64,000 bases of DNA from Amphiura filiformis. Taxonomy: Eukaryota > Echinodermata > Ophiuroidea > Amphilepidida > Amphiuridae. The translations under genes were made by a program, and so were the position numbers. The notes below the pieces were generated by a model. It searched no databases, had not been told where the DNA came from, and saw nothing but the letters and a program-made list of their open reading frames with translations. Location: assembly GCF_039555335.1 (NCBI RefSeq), contig NC_092646.1:31998880-32062879 (forward strand), in the 5' to 3' direction. Shown here piece by piece: positions 1 through 10,586 of this stretch (within the stretch, counting starts at the first letter, position 1; each line of letters opens with the position of its first letter).

Positions 1-552
1 AACACACGCTAAAATGACGAACTATGAACTAGAAACACTGACTTCTGGCTCACTTCCGGGTTTCTGATCCAGATTTTCGCCAATTATTGACGCTATTATC
101 GACCATGTGCGCAACTTGGTAAGCTTACTACACAAGATAGCATGGAAATATCAGCATTTTTGAAACATCTTGGTTGAAAAAAGTGGTGGGGGGCGTTTAT
201 TTGAGGGGGGGCGACTATTTTGACGAAATACGGTAATACGATTGGCGAGATTATACACGCATACGCATTGTAGGCACTGTATGTCGACTTGACGCATAAA
301 CTGTGTGTATATCGCTATTCGTCTTCTATTCGTTTTGTTTGAATCCCATCAGCTGCGTGAAGTTCCCGATAATCATGATCGGGGAGCTAAAATACACGCA
401 TTGTAGGCGCTGGAATGAAATACCAATTTTCCTTGTTTTACCTCATTTGTCTGGCTCGAAATTAAAAGGTGGCAATGCGATCAGTAGCTATCAGTGAAAA
501 CTAAACTAACATTTAAATAGGAATCTATTTCTTATGCAAATCACACATTGCT
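1..552. other. Intergenic, no gene recognised
   Basis: AT-rich sequence. Short open frames here have no domain-like composition. A G-run stretch at 186-210 resembles the edge of a decayed MITE. I see nothing else. Confidence 0.5.
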
Positions 553-556
553 TTAA

Positions 557-1200
557 GGGGTGGGGTATGAACTTTTGGACAGTATTTATTGTGGGAAATT
601 AGAGCACATCAGACATATCGAATTGCATTTTGAATCCGAAGAATGTCCTTTTGATATCAAATAATTTTGATTTTTTGAAATTCGCAATGTAATACACAAA
701 TTGATATTTTTGATATTTAACAGTACTCGAAGTAAACTTTATAAATCTGATGATTTAAACTTAAGGTGTATGTAGGTGGGATGAAAAGCCGATGATCAAT
801 TGAAAATTTTGACGTTTCGTATTGAAGATATGGATTTTTTCCCCAAAACACCAAAAAAAATTAGGCCTTTTTGGGAAAAAAATCCATATCTAATAATCTT
901 CAATATGAAAGGTCAAATTTTTCAATTGATCGTCGGCTTTTACTCACAGCTACATACACTTTAGAATATGTCATTAGATTTATACAAATTTACTTCGAGG
1001 ACTGTTATATATCAAAAATGTGAAAAATATCAAATTTTAATAATTTGTCATAAAATTGGTATTATATCATGAATTTCAAAAAATGAAAATTATTTGATTT
1101 CAGAAAGACATTCTTCGTATTCAGAATGCAATTCGATATGTCTGACTCATGTCCCACCAAAAATACTGTCGAAACGCTCAAAACGCTCATTCCAGATCCC
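557..1200. mobile_element. Foldback MITE flanked by TTAA (644 bp)
   Basis: The left half (557-860) and right half (870-1200) are imperfect reverse complements over nearly their whole length. Examples are ACATATCGAATTGCATT near 615 and its complement near 1130, and the GATCAATTGAAAA block near 795 and its complement near 925. The element is bounded by TTAA at 553-556 and 1201-1204, the target duplication expected of piggyBac-like elements. It has no open reading frame of note and so is non-autonomous. The superfamily is inferred from the TTAA only. Confidence 0.75.
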
Positions 1201-1404
1201 TTAAGCAGCTAAACTGATTTCACTTCACATTGAAAGACCTAAATACGATATTCTTTTCTTGACCTCAATTCACTTTACACCCCCAATGCCCCCCCCCCCC
1301 AAATTCCTGGCGGCGCCACTGCTTGACCTATACTAAGTACAATTTATTCTTGGACACAGAATGGTTTAGATTCATCAACTGTGAACTATGAAGGGGATTC
1401 CAGT

Positions 1405-1758
1405 CCCTGGGGGGGGGGGTACTCAAGTTTGGTTTTGGTAGGGACGTGCTGCTGAGATTTTGGAAGTAGACCCATAAATATACCAATTTTTCAAGAAATT
1501 TGGACCCATTGATATACCAAAAGTCAAATTGTCTGAATTTTTACAAATTTTCCCAAAATTTTGGAAAATTTTGGCTAGATTAAGGGAAACTTGGGCTGTT
1601 TTCCGAAAAAATTGAGACAATTTTGAAAAAAGGACCCATTCATATACCAAAATAGGCTTTGAAAAAGGGGTCATTGATATACCAGAAGGCTGAAAATGCT
1701 AGCCATGTTTGCGGCACGTCCCTGTATGGTCATTTGTACTGAGTACCCCCCCGGGTTC
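1405..1758. mobile_element. Small TIR element with GGGGGTACTC ends
   Basis: The terminal inverted repeat GGGGGGTACTCA (about 1411-1425) pairs with TGAGTACCCCCC (about 1739-1752). Just inside are GGGACGTGC and its near complement GGCACGTCCC (1715-1724). The centre is AT-rich with direct repeats of a 'gacccattNatataccaaaa' type. It resembles the element at 61567-61880 in plan. It is non-coding. Confidence 0.6.
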
Positions 1759-1759
1759 C

Positions 1760-2410
1760 AGTCGCTCATGTGTCACTTAAAAAGTGTGCTGTTACTCCCC
1801 TTTTTCAGGTTTACCTTGCTGTTGGAGAACTATTCGATTTCCAATTGCATCAGTTTAGGCACATTTGACACCCTGATCATCCTTTCAAAATTTTGGAATT
1901 AAAATTTTATTTGATTGGTGGAATTATTTTGTAAAAATATTAACAAAAAGAAACCAAGAGGAAAAACGGTGTAGGAGCTGCGATTTAATCCCTATTCCAG
2001 CAAAATACAGCACTAATTTTTTTGGAATTAAAAAAATAATTGTTCTGGCAAATTAAGATCCTAATCCCTTAGTTCTAACTGGCAATTTGGACAATTTGAG
2101 GGAAAATAGGCTTAAAAACATGCAAATTTGCATATTTTCTTACAATTGTAGTCACAAAATTCTAAGACTTGACACAACTTGAAGTCTAAGCATTCAGAAT
2201 CTTGATTGTAGGCTAAGAGTGAGCTCAAAATTTTAATATTTTTTGTTATTTTTAATAATTGGTTATATGGTAAATATTAGACAATGTTAAAAGTGTTTCC
2301 AATCCATACTGTTTATTATACTGTAATATATTGAAAAGGTGCCCCATGAACGTGGGCTCATAATTATTGCACAGCCCCTTAGAAAGACCCACAAAACGTT
2401 CATCTGCATT
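1760..2410. other. Intergenic with a decayed MITE end
   Basis: AT-rich sequence with no gene recognised. At about 2338-2383 lies a right-end remnant of the GGGGCTGTGCAATAATTAT MITE family (TAATTATTGCACAGCCCC). It is preceded by the family's internal 'ggtgccccatgaa' segment. Confidence 0.45.
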
Positions 2411-2992
2411 TTATCCCTCCTTAGGTTTTGGTATTAATCTTCCAATCAAAATCTTTGATATCTATTAAAGGAGTATTTCGTGATCCTAGCATCTTCTATT
2501 TATGTCATTTTTCATTAGATAACCACGAAAAAACCTATTCCCAAAATTTCAGTTGATTCCGATTTTGCGTTCGCGAGTTATGCATGATTATGTGTATTAC
2601 ACTGCTCCATAGACAATGCGTTGTAATTTCGTTCTGGTGCACCAGAACAAAATTCAAATTTCACGATATCTTTGCTAAACGAATTAATCTGCAAGAAATA
2701 TTTTGTACATAAACATTATGTAGCCATAGGTTTCCAGTGATATGGGCCTTGACGAATTCCATACAGACAAGTTATAATTTTAGAATATGATGATATTCTT
2801 TATCTTTCAGATGCTGTGATTATTATTAGTCAGTCTGCAGTACATTCGATCATCACCAGGATACAGTGAGGTACCAACCCTGATTTGTCTTGTCCGATTC
2901 TTTACTGAAGACGGAAAGAACTGACTTGGTCCCTGCTGAATATCGAATGATATTTAAATCTACCACAAGACAAAATATTGACCACATTTAAA
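2411..2992 (+). promoter_or_regulatory. Gene A intron end, 3' splice site and leader
   Basis: The block is conserved with the other copies: a 'ttaggttttggtattaatctt' segment, then a pyrimidine-rich tract and TTTCAG ending at 2810. The exon begins ATG CTG TGA (2811-2819), a two-codon upstream ORF. All three frames between the acceptor and 2993 contain stops, so translation of the finger protein must start inside this exon, and upstream exons would be untranslated. The codon that is ATG in copies B, E and H (upstream of M-N-V-R) is ATA here at 2975. Confidence 0.7.
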
Positions 2993-4918
2993 ATGAATGT
3001 AAGAGTTTTAAAACCATTGACTTGTAGATTTTGTGGAATCTACCTCTATTCTCTGAATAGGTTGAAAGGTCACTATGACAAACATATGATCAAATATGTT
3101 AATGCTGCCAGAAACAAAAAGACTAGAGAGACACTTTGCTGTAAATCATACACTAAAACTCACACTAAAGAGAAACCCTACCAGTGCGAGTATTGTAAAA
3201 AATGTTTTACACAATCTGGTAATCTTAAACGTCACATCAGAACTCACACAAGAGAGAAACTCTATCAGTGTGAATATTGTCAACAATGCTTTCCACTTTC
3301 TAGTCATCTTCAAAGACACATAAAAAAAACTCACACTAAAGAGAAACCCTACCAGTGCGAGTATTGTCAAAAATGTTTTACATACTCTGGTTCTCTTAAA
3401 TGTCACATTAGAACTCACACAAAAGAGAAACCCTATCAGTGTGAATATTGTCTAGACCGTTTTGCACAACCTGGTGCTCTTAAATACCACATCAGAACCC
3501 ACATGAGAACTCACCCCAAAGAGAAACCTTATCATTGCAAATATTGTCAGAAATACTTTTCACAACCTAGTCACCTCAAAAGCCATATCAAAACTCACAG
3601 TAAAGAGAAACCCTATCAGTGTGAGTATTGTCAGAAGTGCTTTGAACAAAATAGCGATCTCAAAATACACAGAAAAACTCACATCGAAGAGAAGACTTAC
3701 CAGTGTGAGTATTGTCACAAATGCTTTGCATATCCTAGTAGTCTTAGGACGCACATCTTAAATCACACGAAACCAAATCAGTGCGAGTATTGTCAGAAAT
3801 GCTTTGCACGCGCTACTTGTCTAAGGAGACACATTCTAACTCACAAAAAAGAGAAACAATATCAATGTGAGTATTGTGATAAATTCTTTATACATCTCGG
3901 TAATCTCAAAAGACACATTCTAACTTGCACCAAACCTCACACTATACAGAAGCCTCATCAGTGCGAGTACTGTGGGAAATGCTTTCCACATTCTTATAAT
4001 CTCAAAATACACATCCTAACTCACATCAAAACTGAAGATAGAGTGAAACCTTATCAGTGTGAGTATTGTCAGAAGTGTTTTGCAGAATCTGGAGCACTCA
4101 AAATCCACATCAGAACCCACACTAAAGAGAAACCCTATCAGTGTGAGCATTGTCAGAGATGTTTTGTGCAAAGTAGTCATCTCAAGGACCACATTAGAAC
4201 TCATAGTAAAGAAAAACCCTATCAGTGTGAATATTGTCAAAACCGGTTTTCACAGTCCAATGTTCTTAAATACCACATCAGATTTCACTGTAAAAAATCA
4301 TTACCTCACACTAGAGTGAAACCATATCAGTGTGAGTATTGTGGGATTTTTTTTGCAGCATCTGCAAAACTTAAACGACACATCCTAATTCACACCAAAG
4401 AGAAACGATTTCGATGTGAGTATTGCCAAACATGCTTTGCACGAAGTAGTGATCTCAGAAGACACATCAGAACTCACACTAAAGAGAAACCGTATCGGTG
4501 TGAATATTGTCAAAACTGTTTTGCACGAGCTTCTCATCTTAAATGTCACATCAGAACTCACACTGAGAAATCCTATCAGTGTCAGTATTGTCGAAAATGT
4601 TTTGCGGAAAACATTGATCTGGAGAGACACATCAGAACTCATACTATACACCAATCGGAGAATATAAAAGGAAAACCGCATCAGTGCGAGGTTTGTAAGA
4701 AACGTTTTGCAGAGTCTGGGAAACTAAAACGACACATGATTACTCACACCAAAGAGAAACCCTGTCGATGCGAGTATTGTCAGAAATGCTTTACACAAAA
4801 TAGTGATGTCAAAAGACACATCATGAGGAAACACAAAAGTGAAACCTTACCAGTGCGAGTATTGTCAGAAATGCTTTTCACTGCTTTGGATTCTGAAACA
4901 ACACATCCGAACTCATAA
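2993..4918 (+). CDS. Gene A: poly-C2H2 zinc-finger protein (641 aa), longest copy
   Basis: This is a predicted nuclear DNA-binding protein. The start is ATG 2993 in a good context (A at -3). The N-terminal finger CRFCGIYLYSLNRLKGH-x3-H lies at about residues 11-31 and is followed by a basic spacer. There are then 19 tandem C2H2 fingers of CEYCQKCF-x5-L-x2-H-x3-H type joined by T-K-E-K-P linkers in place of the usual TGEKP. Finger 9 ends in Cys rather than His (H-I-L-T-C), giving a C2HC finger. Several linkers are extended (for example KPHTIQKPHQ and IHQSENIKGKPHQ). The last finger has shifted frame: after HIMRKH the DNA still encodes a finger, but one frame over, so the protein ends in an unrelated tail (SEMLFTALDSETTHPNS). 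It is the most intact member and gene B begins about 90 nt later. No effector domain such as KRAB, BTB or SCAN is visible. Confidence 0.9.
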   Translation: MNVRVLKPLTCRFCGIYLYSLNRLKGHYDKHMIKYVNAARNKKTRETLCCKSYTKTHTKEKPYQCEYCKKCFTQSGNLKRHIRTHTREKLYQCEYCQQCFPLSSHLQRHIKKTHTKEKPYQCEYCQKCFTYSGSLKCHIRTHTKEKPYQCEYCLDRFAQPGALKYHIRTHMRTHPKEKPYHCKYCQKYFSQPSHLKSHIKTHSKEKPYQCEYCQKCFEQNSDLKIHRKTHIEEKTYQCEYCHKCFAYPSSLRTHILNHTKPNQCEYCQKCFARATCLRRHILTHKKEKQYQCEYCDKFFIHLGNLKRHILTCTKPHTIQKPHQCEYCGKCFPHSYNLKIHILTHIKTEDRVKPYQCEYCQKCFAESGALKIHIRTHTKEKPYQCEHCQRCFVQSSHLKDHIRTHSKEKPYQCEYCQNRFSQSNVLKYHIRFHCKKSLPHTRVKPYQCEYCGIFFAASAKLKRHILIHTKEKRFRCEYCQTCFARSSDLRRHIRTHTKEKPYRCEYCQNCFARASHLKCHIRTHTEKSYQCQYCRKCFAENIDLERHIRTHTIHQSENIKGKPHQCEVCKKRFAESGKLKRHMITHTKEKPCRCEYCQKCFTQNSDVKRHIMRKHKSETLPVRVLSEMLFTALDSETTHPNS

Positions 4919-5148
4919 CTAACTTTTATTATATCTAATTAGCCTTAACGAATTCCAAACAGACAAGTTTGTTATGATTTCAGAATGTTATTCTTTATCT
5001 TTCAGATGCTGTGATTATTCTCGAATCTGCAGTATAATTAATTCTACAATCACGACCTGGATATAGGCACCAACTCTTGACTTCTCTTGTCCGATTCTTT
5101 ACTGAAGATACCTTTAATGAACTGACTGTCCATCATAAACAAGACACA
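4919..5148 (+). promoter_or_regulatory. A-B junction: gene B acceptor and leader
   Basis: Only 87 nt separate the gene A stop from the gene B splice acceptor (TTTCAG ending 5005), and I see no AATAAA between them. The exon again starts ATG CTG TGA (5006-5014). The leader is a distinct subtype shared with gene I: 'ctgcagtat', 'acctggatata' and 'gaagatacctttaatg'. The lack of a poly(A) signal suggests A and B may be alternative terminal exons of one transcription unit. Confidence 0.6.
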
Positions 5149-6074
5149 ATGTTGAACACATTTAGAATGAATGTAAGACTTTTAAAACCATTTACTTGTA
5201 GATTTTGTGGAATCTGCTTCTATTCTTTAAATAGGTTGAAAGGTCACGTTGACAAGCATACGATCAAATACGTTAGAGCTACTAAAATTAAAAGAACTAG
5301 AGAGACACTTTTTCGGTGTAAATATCTTCAGAAATCTGTCAATCTGAAGGGACATACGTACACCAAAAATCTCAAACAACACATCAGAACTCACACTAAA
5401 GAGAAACCCTACCAGTGTGAGTATTGCCAGAAATGTTTTACGCTATCCTCTACTCTTAAACGCCACATCAGAACTCACACTAAAGAGAAACCCTACCAGT
5501 GTGAGTATTGCCAGAAATGTTTTACGGTATCTGCTGCTCTTAAACGTCACATCAGAACTCACACTAAAGAGAAGCCTTATCAGTGTCAGTATTGTCAGAA
5601 ATGTTTTATACAATCTAGTAGTCTTAAAGATCACATCATAATTCACACAAAGAGAAACCCTTTCAGTGTGAATATTGTGGAAACTGCTTTGCAAACAAAA
5701 GTAATCTGAAAAGACACATCAAAACTCACACGGAAGAGAAACCATACCAGTGCGAGTATTGTCAGAAGTGCTTTACACAAAGTGGCGATCACAAAAGACA
5801 CATTAAAACTCACACCAAAGAGAAACCTTTCCAGTGCGAGTATTGTCAGAAATGCTTTACACTAATTTGGAATCTTAAAGAACACATCAGAACTCACACC
5901 AAAGAGAAACCCTATCAGTGTGAGTATTGTCAGAAGTGCTTCACACAAAGTAGCGATCTCAAAAGACACATCCTTACTCACACCAAAGAGAAACCTTACC
6001 AGTGCGAGTATTGTCAAAAATGCTTTGCCCGTCCGTGTAATCTTAAAAGACACAGACTAACTCACGTGGTTTAG
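5149..6074 (+). pseudogene. Gene B: zinc-finger copy with one frameshift
   Basis: ATG 5149 (M-L-N-T-F-R-M-N-V-R) opens the N-terminal finger and basic spacer. The first array finger is deleted, joining GHTYTK directly to NLKQHIRTH. Three full fingers follow (TLSSTLKRH, TVSAALKRH, IQSSSLKDH). Near 5648-5652 one base is missing from the linker (CACACAAAGAG against the family CACACTAAAGAG), so the first frame stops at 5709. The next frame then stays open for five more good fingers (ANKSNLKRH, TQSGDHKRH, TLIWNLKEH, TQSSDLKRH, ARPCNLKRH) and ends with THVV and TAG at 6072-6074. One lesion after otherwise intact coding suggests recent loss, or an assembly indel. If repaired by nature or in another allele it would have about eight array fingers. 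Confidence 0.8.
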
Positions 6075-6401
6075 AAAATCTAGTCTTCTCTTAAAGATCA
6101 CATCATAACTCGCACTAAAGTGACAACCTTGTCAGTGTGGGCATAACTCACACTGAAGCAAAATCTTAAAATTGTCAAATATTTTGCAAGGAATACTAAT
6201 CTTGACGATAAAAAGAAACCATTAGTGTAAGTTTGGTAGACTGTCCTAAACTACCGGTACTAGATAAAAGGATCAGATAATGACAATCCTGATTTGAGTG
6301 TTTCTTAGTGTCATTGGACTTGGGTACCATTCAAGTGTTCCGTTGTTTGTAATAAATTGCACCCATGGCAATACATTGTGAATAAATATATCTTAAATAA
6401 A
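6075..6401 (+). other. Gene B 3' region with poly(A) signals
   Basis: A decayed finger-like stretch is followed by the family 3' UTR ('aaggaatactaatctt', 'gaaaccattagtgtaagtt'), also seen after C, E and F. AATAAA occurs at 6351, 6381 and 6396, a plausible polyadenylation cluster for A and/or B. Confidence 0.5.
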
Positions 6402-8080
6402 ATACCATGCTTTTAATGGATTTTAACTGCAATTGACTAAATATTGGTAAATAGTAAAACACAGAAAAGGTAAAAGGACAGATTGTTATGGGGGTTATGG
6501 ACATGATGAGTTAGTAAGTGGAAAATGTTGAATGTCAGGTCAAGGTCATCCAAGGTGAATTGAGTATAGATTGTCAGATTGTGGAAACCAAGGTCATATC
6601 AAGGTTAAAGTTCTGATAATAGATAGTTGGATTGTCATGAAACTTGGTTGATATGAAATCCCTTAAGCAGCAAACATTCTTAAAGGTTGTCTGAATATAG
6701 ACTGTTGTATTGTTGTAAAACTCAGAGGATGATTTCAATTAAAGCCATTTGTTCAGGTATGAATTTAAATATGTAGACCTATTTAGCACACATTTTTCAA
6801 TTCCGCTTTCAGCATGAAAATTTTGAGTATTTCCTAGTATGTCATTGGTGGTATTTACCAATATATGCCAATATTTCGCACCCGGTTAGTTGTACCAAAC
6901 ATTCAAATTTACTAGCATTCAAAGTACTTGCAATGTAAAATTATGAAACATGATCTTCATCCATGGCGTTGTCTTTTTAAAGACATTTCTTGTTGATGTA
7001 TAATAGTAGCCTGGAATGTTCTTTACCTATTAAAACCAAAAGGAACTGTTTTTGGGTTACTATGTTTGAAAAAATCATTTTAATTAACAAAAGGTGTAGC
7101 TTTGGAAATACCCCAAAATGCCATTTTCCCGAAATAGATTAAAAATTCCATTAAAAAAGAGATATTTCAATTTTTCTTTTTGAAAGCATTAAGTTACATA
7201 AAATAGTGGAAACAAATGGGCTCAAATTTGATTGCAAAGGTAAAAGAGGTAAATTTATTTGGTTGCAAAACCCCTTACATCCACAAAAGGTGCGATATAA
7301 AATAAATAGGAAGGCTGGAAAATTCTTTTAGTTTCTATTCATCAACACTTTATCCAAACCCAAATTGAATCAAATCGAACAAGTAATACTTGCACAATTA
7401 AAAAAAAAGCTGTTTTTCTCAAAAAGTCAAAAGTGGATGTAAGGGGTTTTGCAACAAACCTCTTCATATATGTATGTGGTTACAGTTTTGGTTAAAAATG
7501 CTCTCAAGTGAACAGTAAATTCTAAATGCAACCAAACTTGGGTCGTAGCTGCACTATGTATTAGTGGTATCAAAGGTCACATACGGAAGGTCATTTTGAG
7601 GTCTGCTTAAAAATAGGCTTGAAATGAAAACCTATATACCAAACTTGGGTCATAGCTACACTGATGGGAACTCTAGTGTAATAGTGTTGTTTTTAAAGGT
7701 CACACACTTAGGTCTAAGGTCATTTGAGGTAAACTTGTAAAATAGACTGAAAAGAGAAAATCTGGTCTCCTGTGAACAGTTCAAATCCAATTGCAAAAAA
7801 AAAAACACGTTTTGATGAATCCAATAGCGTATAGCCAGCACTTTTGCAGAGGGTGGGCAAAGGGGGGGGGCAAACATTGATGGCTAAAAAGTACCAAAAG
7901 GCCTAAAATTTCAAATATATGGGCGGCCACCATCGAAAGACTATTGCCCGCGGAATAGTTCAGTTTTTTTGTAATTCTTAATAAGGAGGGCATAGCTAAT
8001 TCAATGACTGCATTTTTACCAATCAGATGACGGGAATCTATAGGATATTAGGTACGGTATACGGTATATAATACATTATA
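6402..8080. other. Intergenic, includes a short inverted repeat
   Basis: No gene recognised. CAAAACCCCTTACATCCAC near 7266 is complemented by GTGGATGTAAGGGGTTTTG near 7432-7450, forming a roughly 200 bp hairpin-like unit. The same terminal sequence borders the larger palindrome at 19970-20520. The rest is AT-rich with phrases such as 'aaggtcac' and 'aacttgggtc' repeated between 7530 and 7720. Confidence 0.5.
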
Positions 8081-8735
8081 ATGGGGAGACGATGGGGGGG
8101 GGGGAAATATTTTGTACCAAATATGAGGTCAAAAAAGTTTTTGGTCAGTTAAGAGGGGGGTCAAAAAGTTTTGGGTTCACGAAGAGGGGAGGTTAAAATT
8201 CTTTTCACACGAACATTTTTTTCCATTCCTCACCAAAGTATTTCTGAACACTCCCTAATTATAGGCTGAGACCATTTCATGGTTCAGCAAAAATATCATA
8301 AAGTATAAGAAATTGTAGCTAATGTTTGGCCTTTTATATACTCAAAGTTTTGAATGCTTAGACTTGTGCCAAGTCTGAGAATTTTGTGACGATACATTTG
8401 TATGCAAAACGGGTTAATATTTTTTTAATCCAAAACGGAATGTAAGTATTCTGGAATTTGAAATTAAAAAAAAAATAATTGTATAGTTTGAAGAAATCGC
8501 AAACTGCCGGCGCCCAGTGAAAAAGAAACGCCATTTTAACGAAAAAGCCCTTGGTATTTGAAATTTAGAAAATAATTATCATGCGGTTTTGAAAAAATCG
8601 CTTGCAACCTCCAATTTTACCCTCCTCCCAGGGCTCATAATTGTTTCACAGCCCCCTATAATTCACCACCCCGGGGTACACGATATGATTGTTGCCCGGA
8701 TTGTTGCACCACCCCTATAAAAGTAACCTGTTCCT
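8081..8735. other. Decayed MITE pieces
   Basis: 8085-8265 is a half-element with G-runs and 'aaaaagttttggg' repeats ending in 'gaacactccctaat'. Relatives lie at 52660-52850 and 60521-60665. 8630-8735 holds two right ends of the GGGG(C/T)GGTGCAATAATTAT families (CACAGCCCCC and GTTGCACCACCCC). It is non-coding. Confidence 0.5.
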
Positions 8736-8844
8736 CAGACCTAGTGGTGTACGCCCGTATGGTAGACGAGCTTGCACGAAGGGTGCACTACATACACTGA
8801 AGGGGGCACAACACTAAATCCTTCCGCATTTGGTGTAATTGGTA

Positions 8845-9126
8845 GTCTCAACAGACACATCAAAATTCACACTAAAGAGAAGCCTTATCAGTGCGAGTAT
8901 TGTCAGAAATGCTTTACACAACGGAGTAATCTCACAAGCCACAGCAGAACTCATACTAAAGAGGAACCCTATCGGTGTGAGATTTGTCAGAAATGCTTTG
9001 CGCAAAATATTGATCTCAAAAGACACATCAGAACTCACACTAAAGAAAAACCCTATCTGTGAATATTGTCAGAAATGTTTCGCGGAACCGGGTACTCTCA
9101 AAAGCCACATCAAAACTAAACACTAA
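8845..9126 (+). pseudogene. Fragment C: 3' end of a gene E-like zinc-finger copy
   Basis: The fragment begins mid-finger directly after a repeat ('ccgcatttggtgtaa') and has no acceptor, leader or N-terminal module. It encodes fingers TQRSNLTSH and AQNIDLKRH, then KEKPYL and a stop at 9060-9062. Finger coding resumes in another frame (AEPGTLKSH) to 9126. The order, the unusual HSRTH finger and the stop match the end of gene E (25950-26170) closely, so it is a duplicated tail rather than an independent gene. Confidence 0.8.
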
Positions 9127-9544
9127 AGACAAACTATCAGTGTGGGCATTAATTGTCAGAAATGCCAGAAATGCATGAGTAGCGATCTCAAAAGACATAC
9201 ACCCACTAAAGATTTAAGGGAGTATTGTCAGAAGAACTAGAAATGCTTTATACTGCCTGGTTATCTCAAAAGACACACACTTACTCACGTGGTCTACTCT
9301 TAAAGATCATAATCAGAACTCTTACTATAAATAAAAAAGCCTATCAATGTGAAATCAAACTGAAGCCAAATCTTATAATTATCGGAAACATTTGCAAGGA
9401 ATACTAATCTTTTATAGCGCCCTATGTTCATGAAAGGCCGGAAACCATTTTAGTGTAAGTTTTGTAGCAGAATATCGAGATCTCCAGATTGGTGCCACAT
9501 ACAAATGACTGTTCTACATTATACCGGTACTCAATAAAAGGATC
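9127..9544 (+). other. Decayed fingers and shared 3' UTR of fragment C
   Basis: Remnants of 'gatctcaaaagacat' finger text and the 'ctcacgtggtctactcttaaagatcat' 3' UTR are collinear with 26175-26590. There is no usable reading frame. Confidence 0.6.
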
Positions 9545-9990
9545 AAGTGAGTGACAATCCTGTCAACCTCACACACAGAGCTGTGCATGGTATTTGGTCT
9601 ACTCCAAGGGTCGATCGATCTACTGCACATTGCATAGGCCTCCACCTTTGCTGGTACAAAAGCCCTTCCCACCCATACACACACTAAGCCCGTACGCAGG
9701 ATTCTTGGGGGGGGGGGGGGTGCTGATTTTGATAAAGTGTACCTAAAGGGGGAGGGGTGTGAAAAATGGACTTTCCAAAATTTTGACCTTGACCCAAAAA
9801 TCATGTTATTGTGACACTGTGACTGCTGTATCGATGTATCCTTGGGTCCATCCTTTGAACACGCCACCAAATGGTGCTGGATTGACTATACTTCAAGATT
9901 TTTTCCAACTTCATCCCCCCCAATGTCAAAAAGAAATCTACGCCACTGGTCCTACGTGTGTGGGGTGGATGGGTGTGTGGGTGTTAGTAA
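9545..9990. repeat. Dispersed repeat R1, copy 1
   Basis: The segment 'gtgacaatcctgtcaacctc' through a G-run and 'ttgtgacactgtgactgctg' recurs at 26600-26960, and partly at 40795-41075 and 41865-42050, each time just after a zinc-finger 3' UTR or its copy. This marks the 3' edge of the duplicated gene unit. It is non-coding. Confidence 0.65.
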
Positions 9991-10236
9991 CAATAATATA
10001 ATTCCATACTTTGATAATTCTCAGGCGCTACCTGTGTACAAATTCTGAGCCCGGAAGCTGCTTTCTTTGATGAGAAACGGCCCGCCCTTTGTTTTAACAT
10101 TTGGGGCCATGGGACCCATAATATTTGACTTATGAGGCCCATGTACATAATTATGTTGAAGTATAATTCTCAAGTGCTATCAGTAGACTCAAGCTGGGCA
10201 CTGTAGCTGCTTTATTTACTGAGTAACGGCCCCGGT

Positions 10237-10586
10237 CCCCGCACTCCGTGCATCCGCGGGTATTCATGCTCGTCGAAAATTTCGCGAAATAAGGGGTGTT
10301 TTCAGATGAAGAAACGCGATTCGCGAAACACACAAAAAAGGGGTGTTTTTTCAAACCATGTGTTCACGAAATTGAAAAAAAGGGTATTTTCATCGAACAG
10401 CCTACGCGTTTCTGCCAGAAATGGGTAAATTAGAAATAAAGTTCGCGGTCTAGCAAAAATAGGGGTATTGTCGAAGGGCAAATAATTCGCGAAATCGCTA
10501 AAAAAAAGGGGTGTTTTTCCCCTAAAAACTTCGCGAAATGAGATGCAAAAGGGGGTGTTTTTAAAGTTCACCGACAAGCATGAATA
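10237..10586. mobile_element. MITE with CCCGCACTCCGTGCAT end (right end truncated)
   Basis: It matches the complete element at 49247-49596: left end CCCCGCACTCCGTGCATCC, internal 'ttcgcgaaa' repeats and 'gttcaccgacaagcatgaat'. The right terminal repeat stops early at TGCGG before the array resumes. Confidence 0.7.

Noticed and set aside
2993-4918. KRAB, BTB, SCAN, SET or ZAD effector domain in the zinc-finger genes
   Set aside because: None is visible in the N-terminal 60 residues of any copy. The cysteine pattern does not match ZAD.
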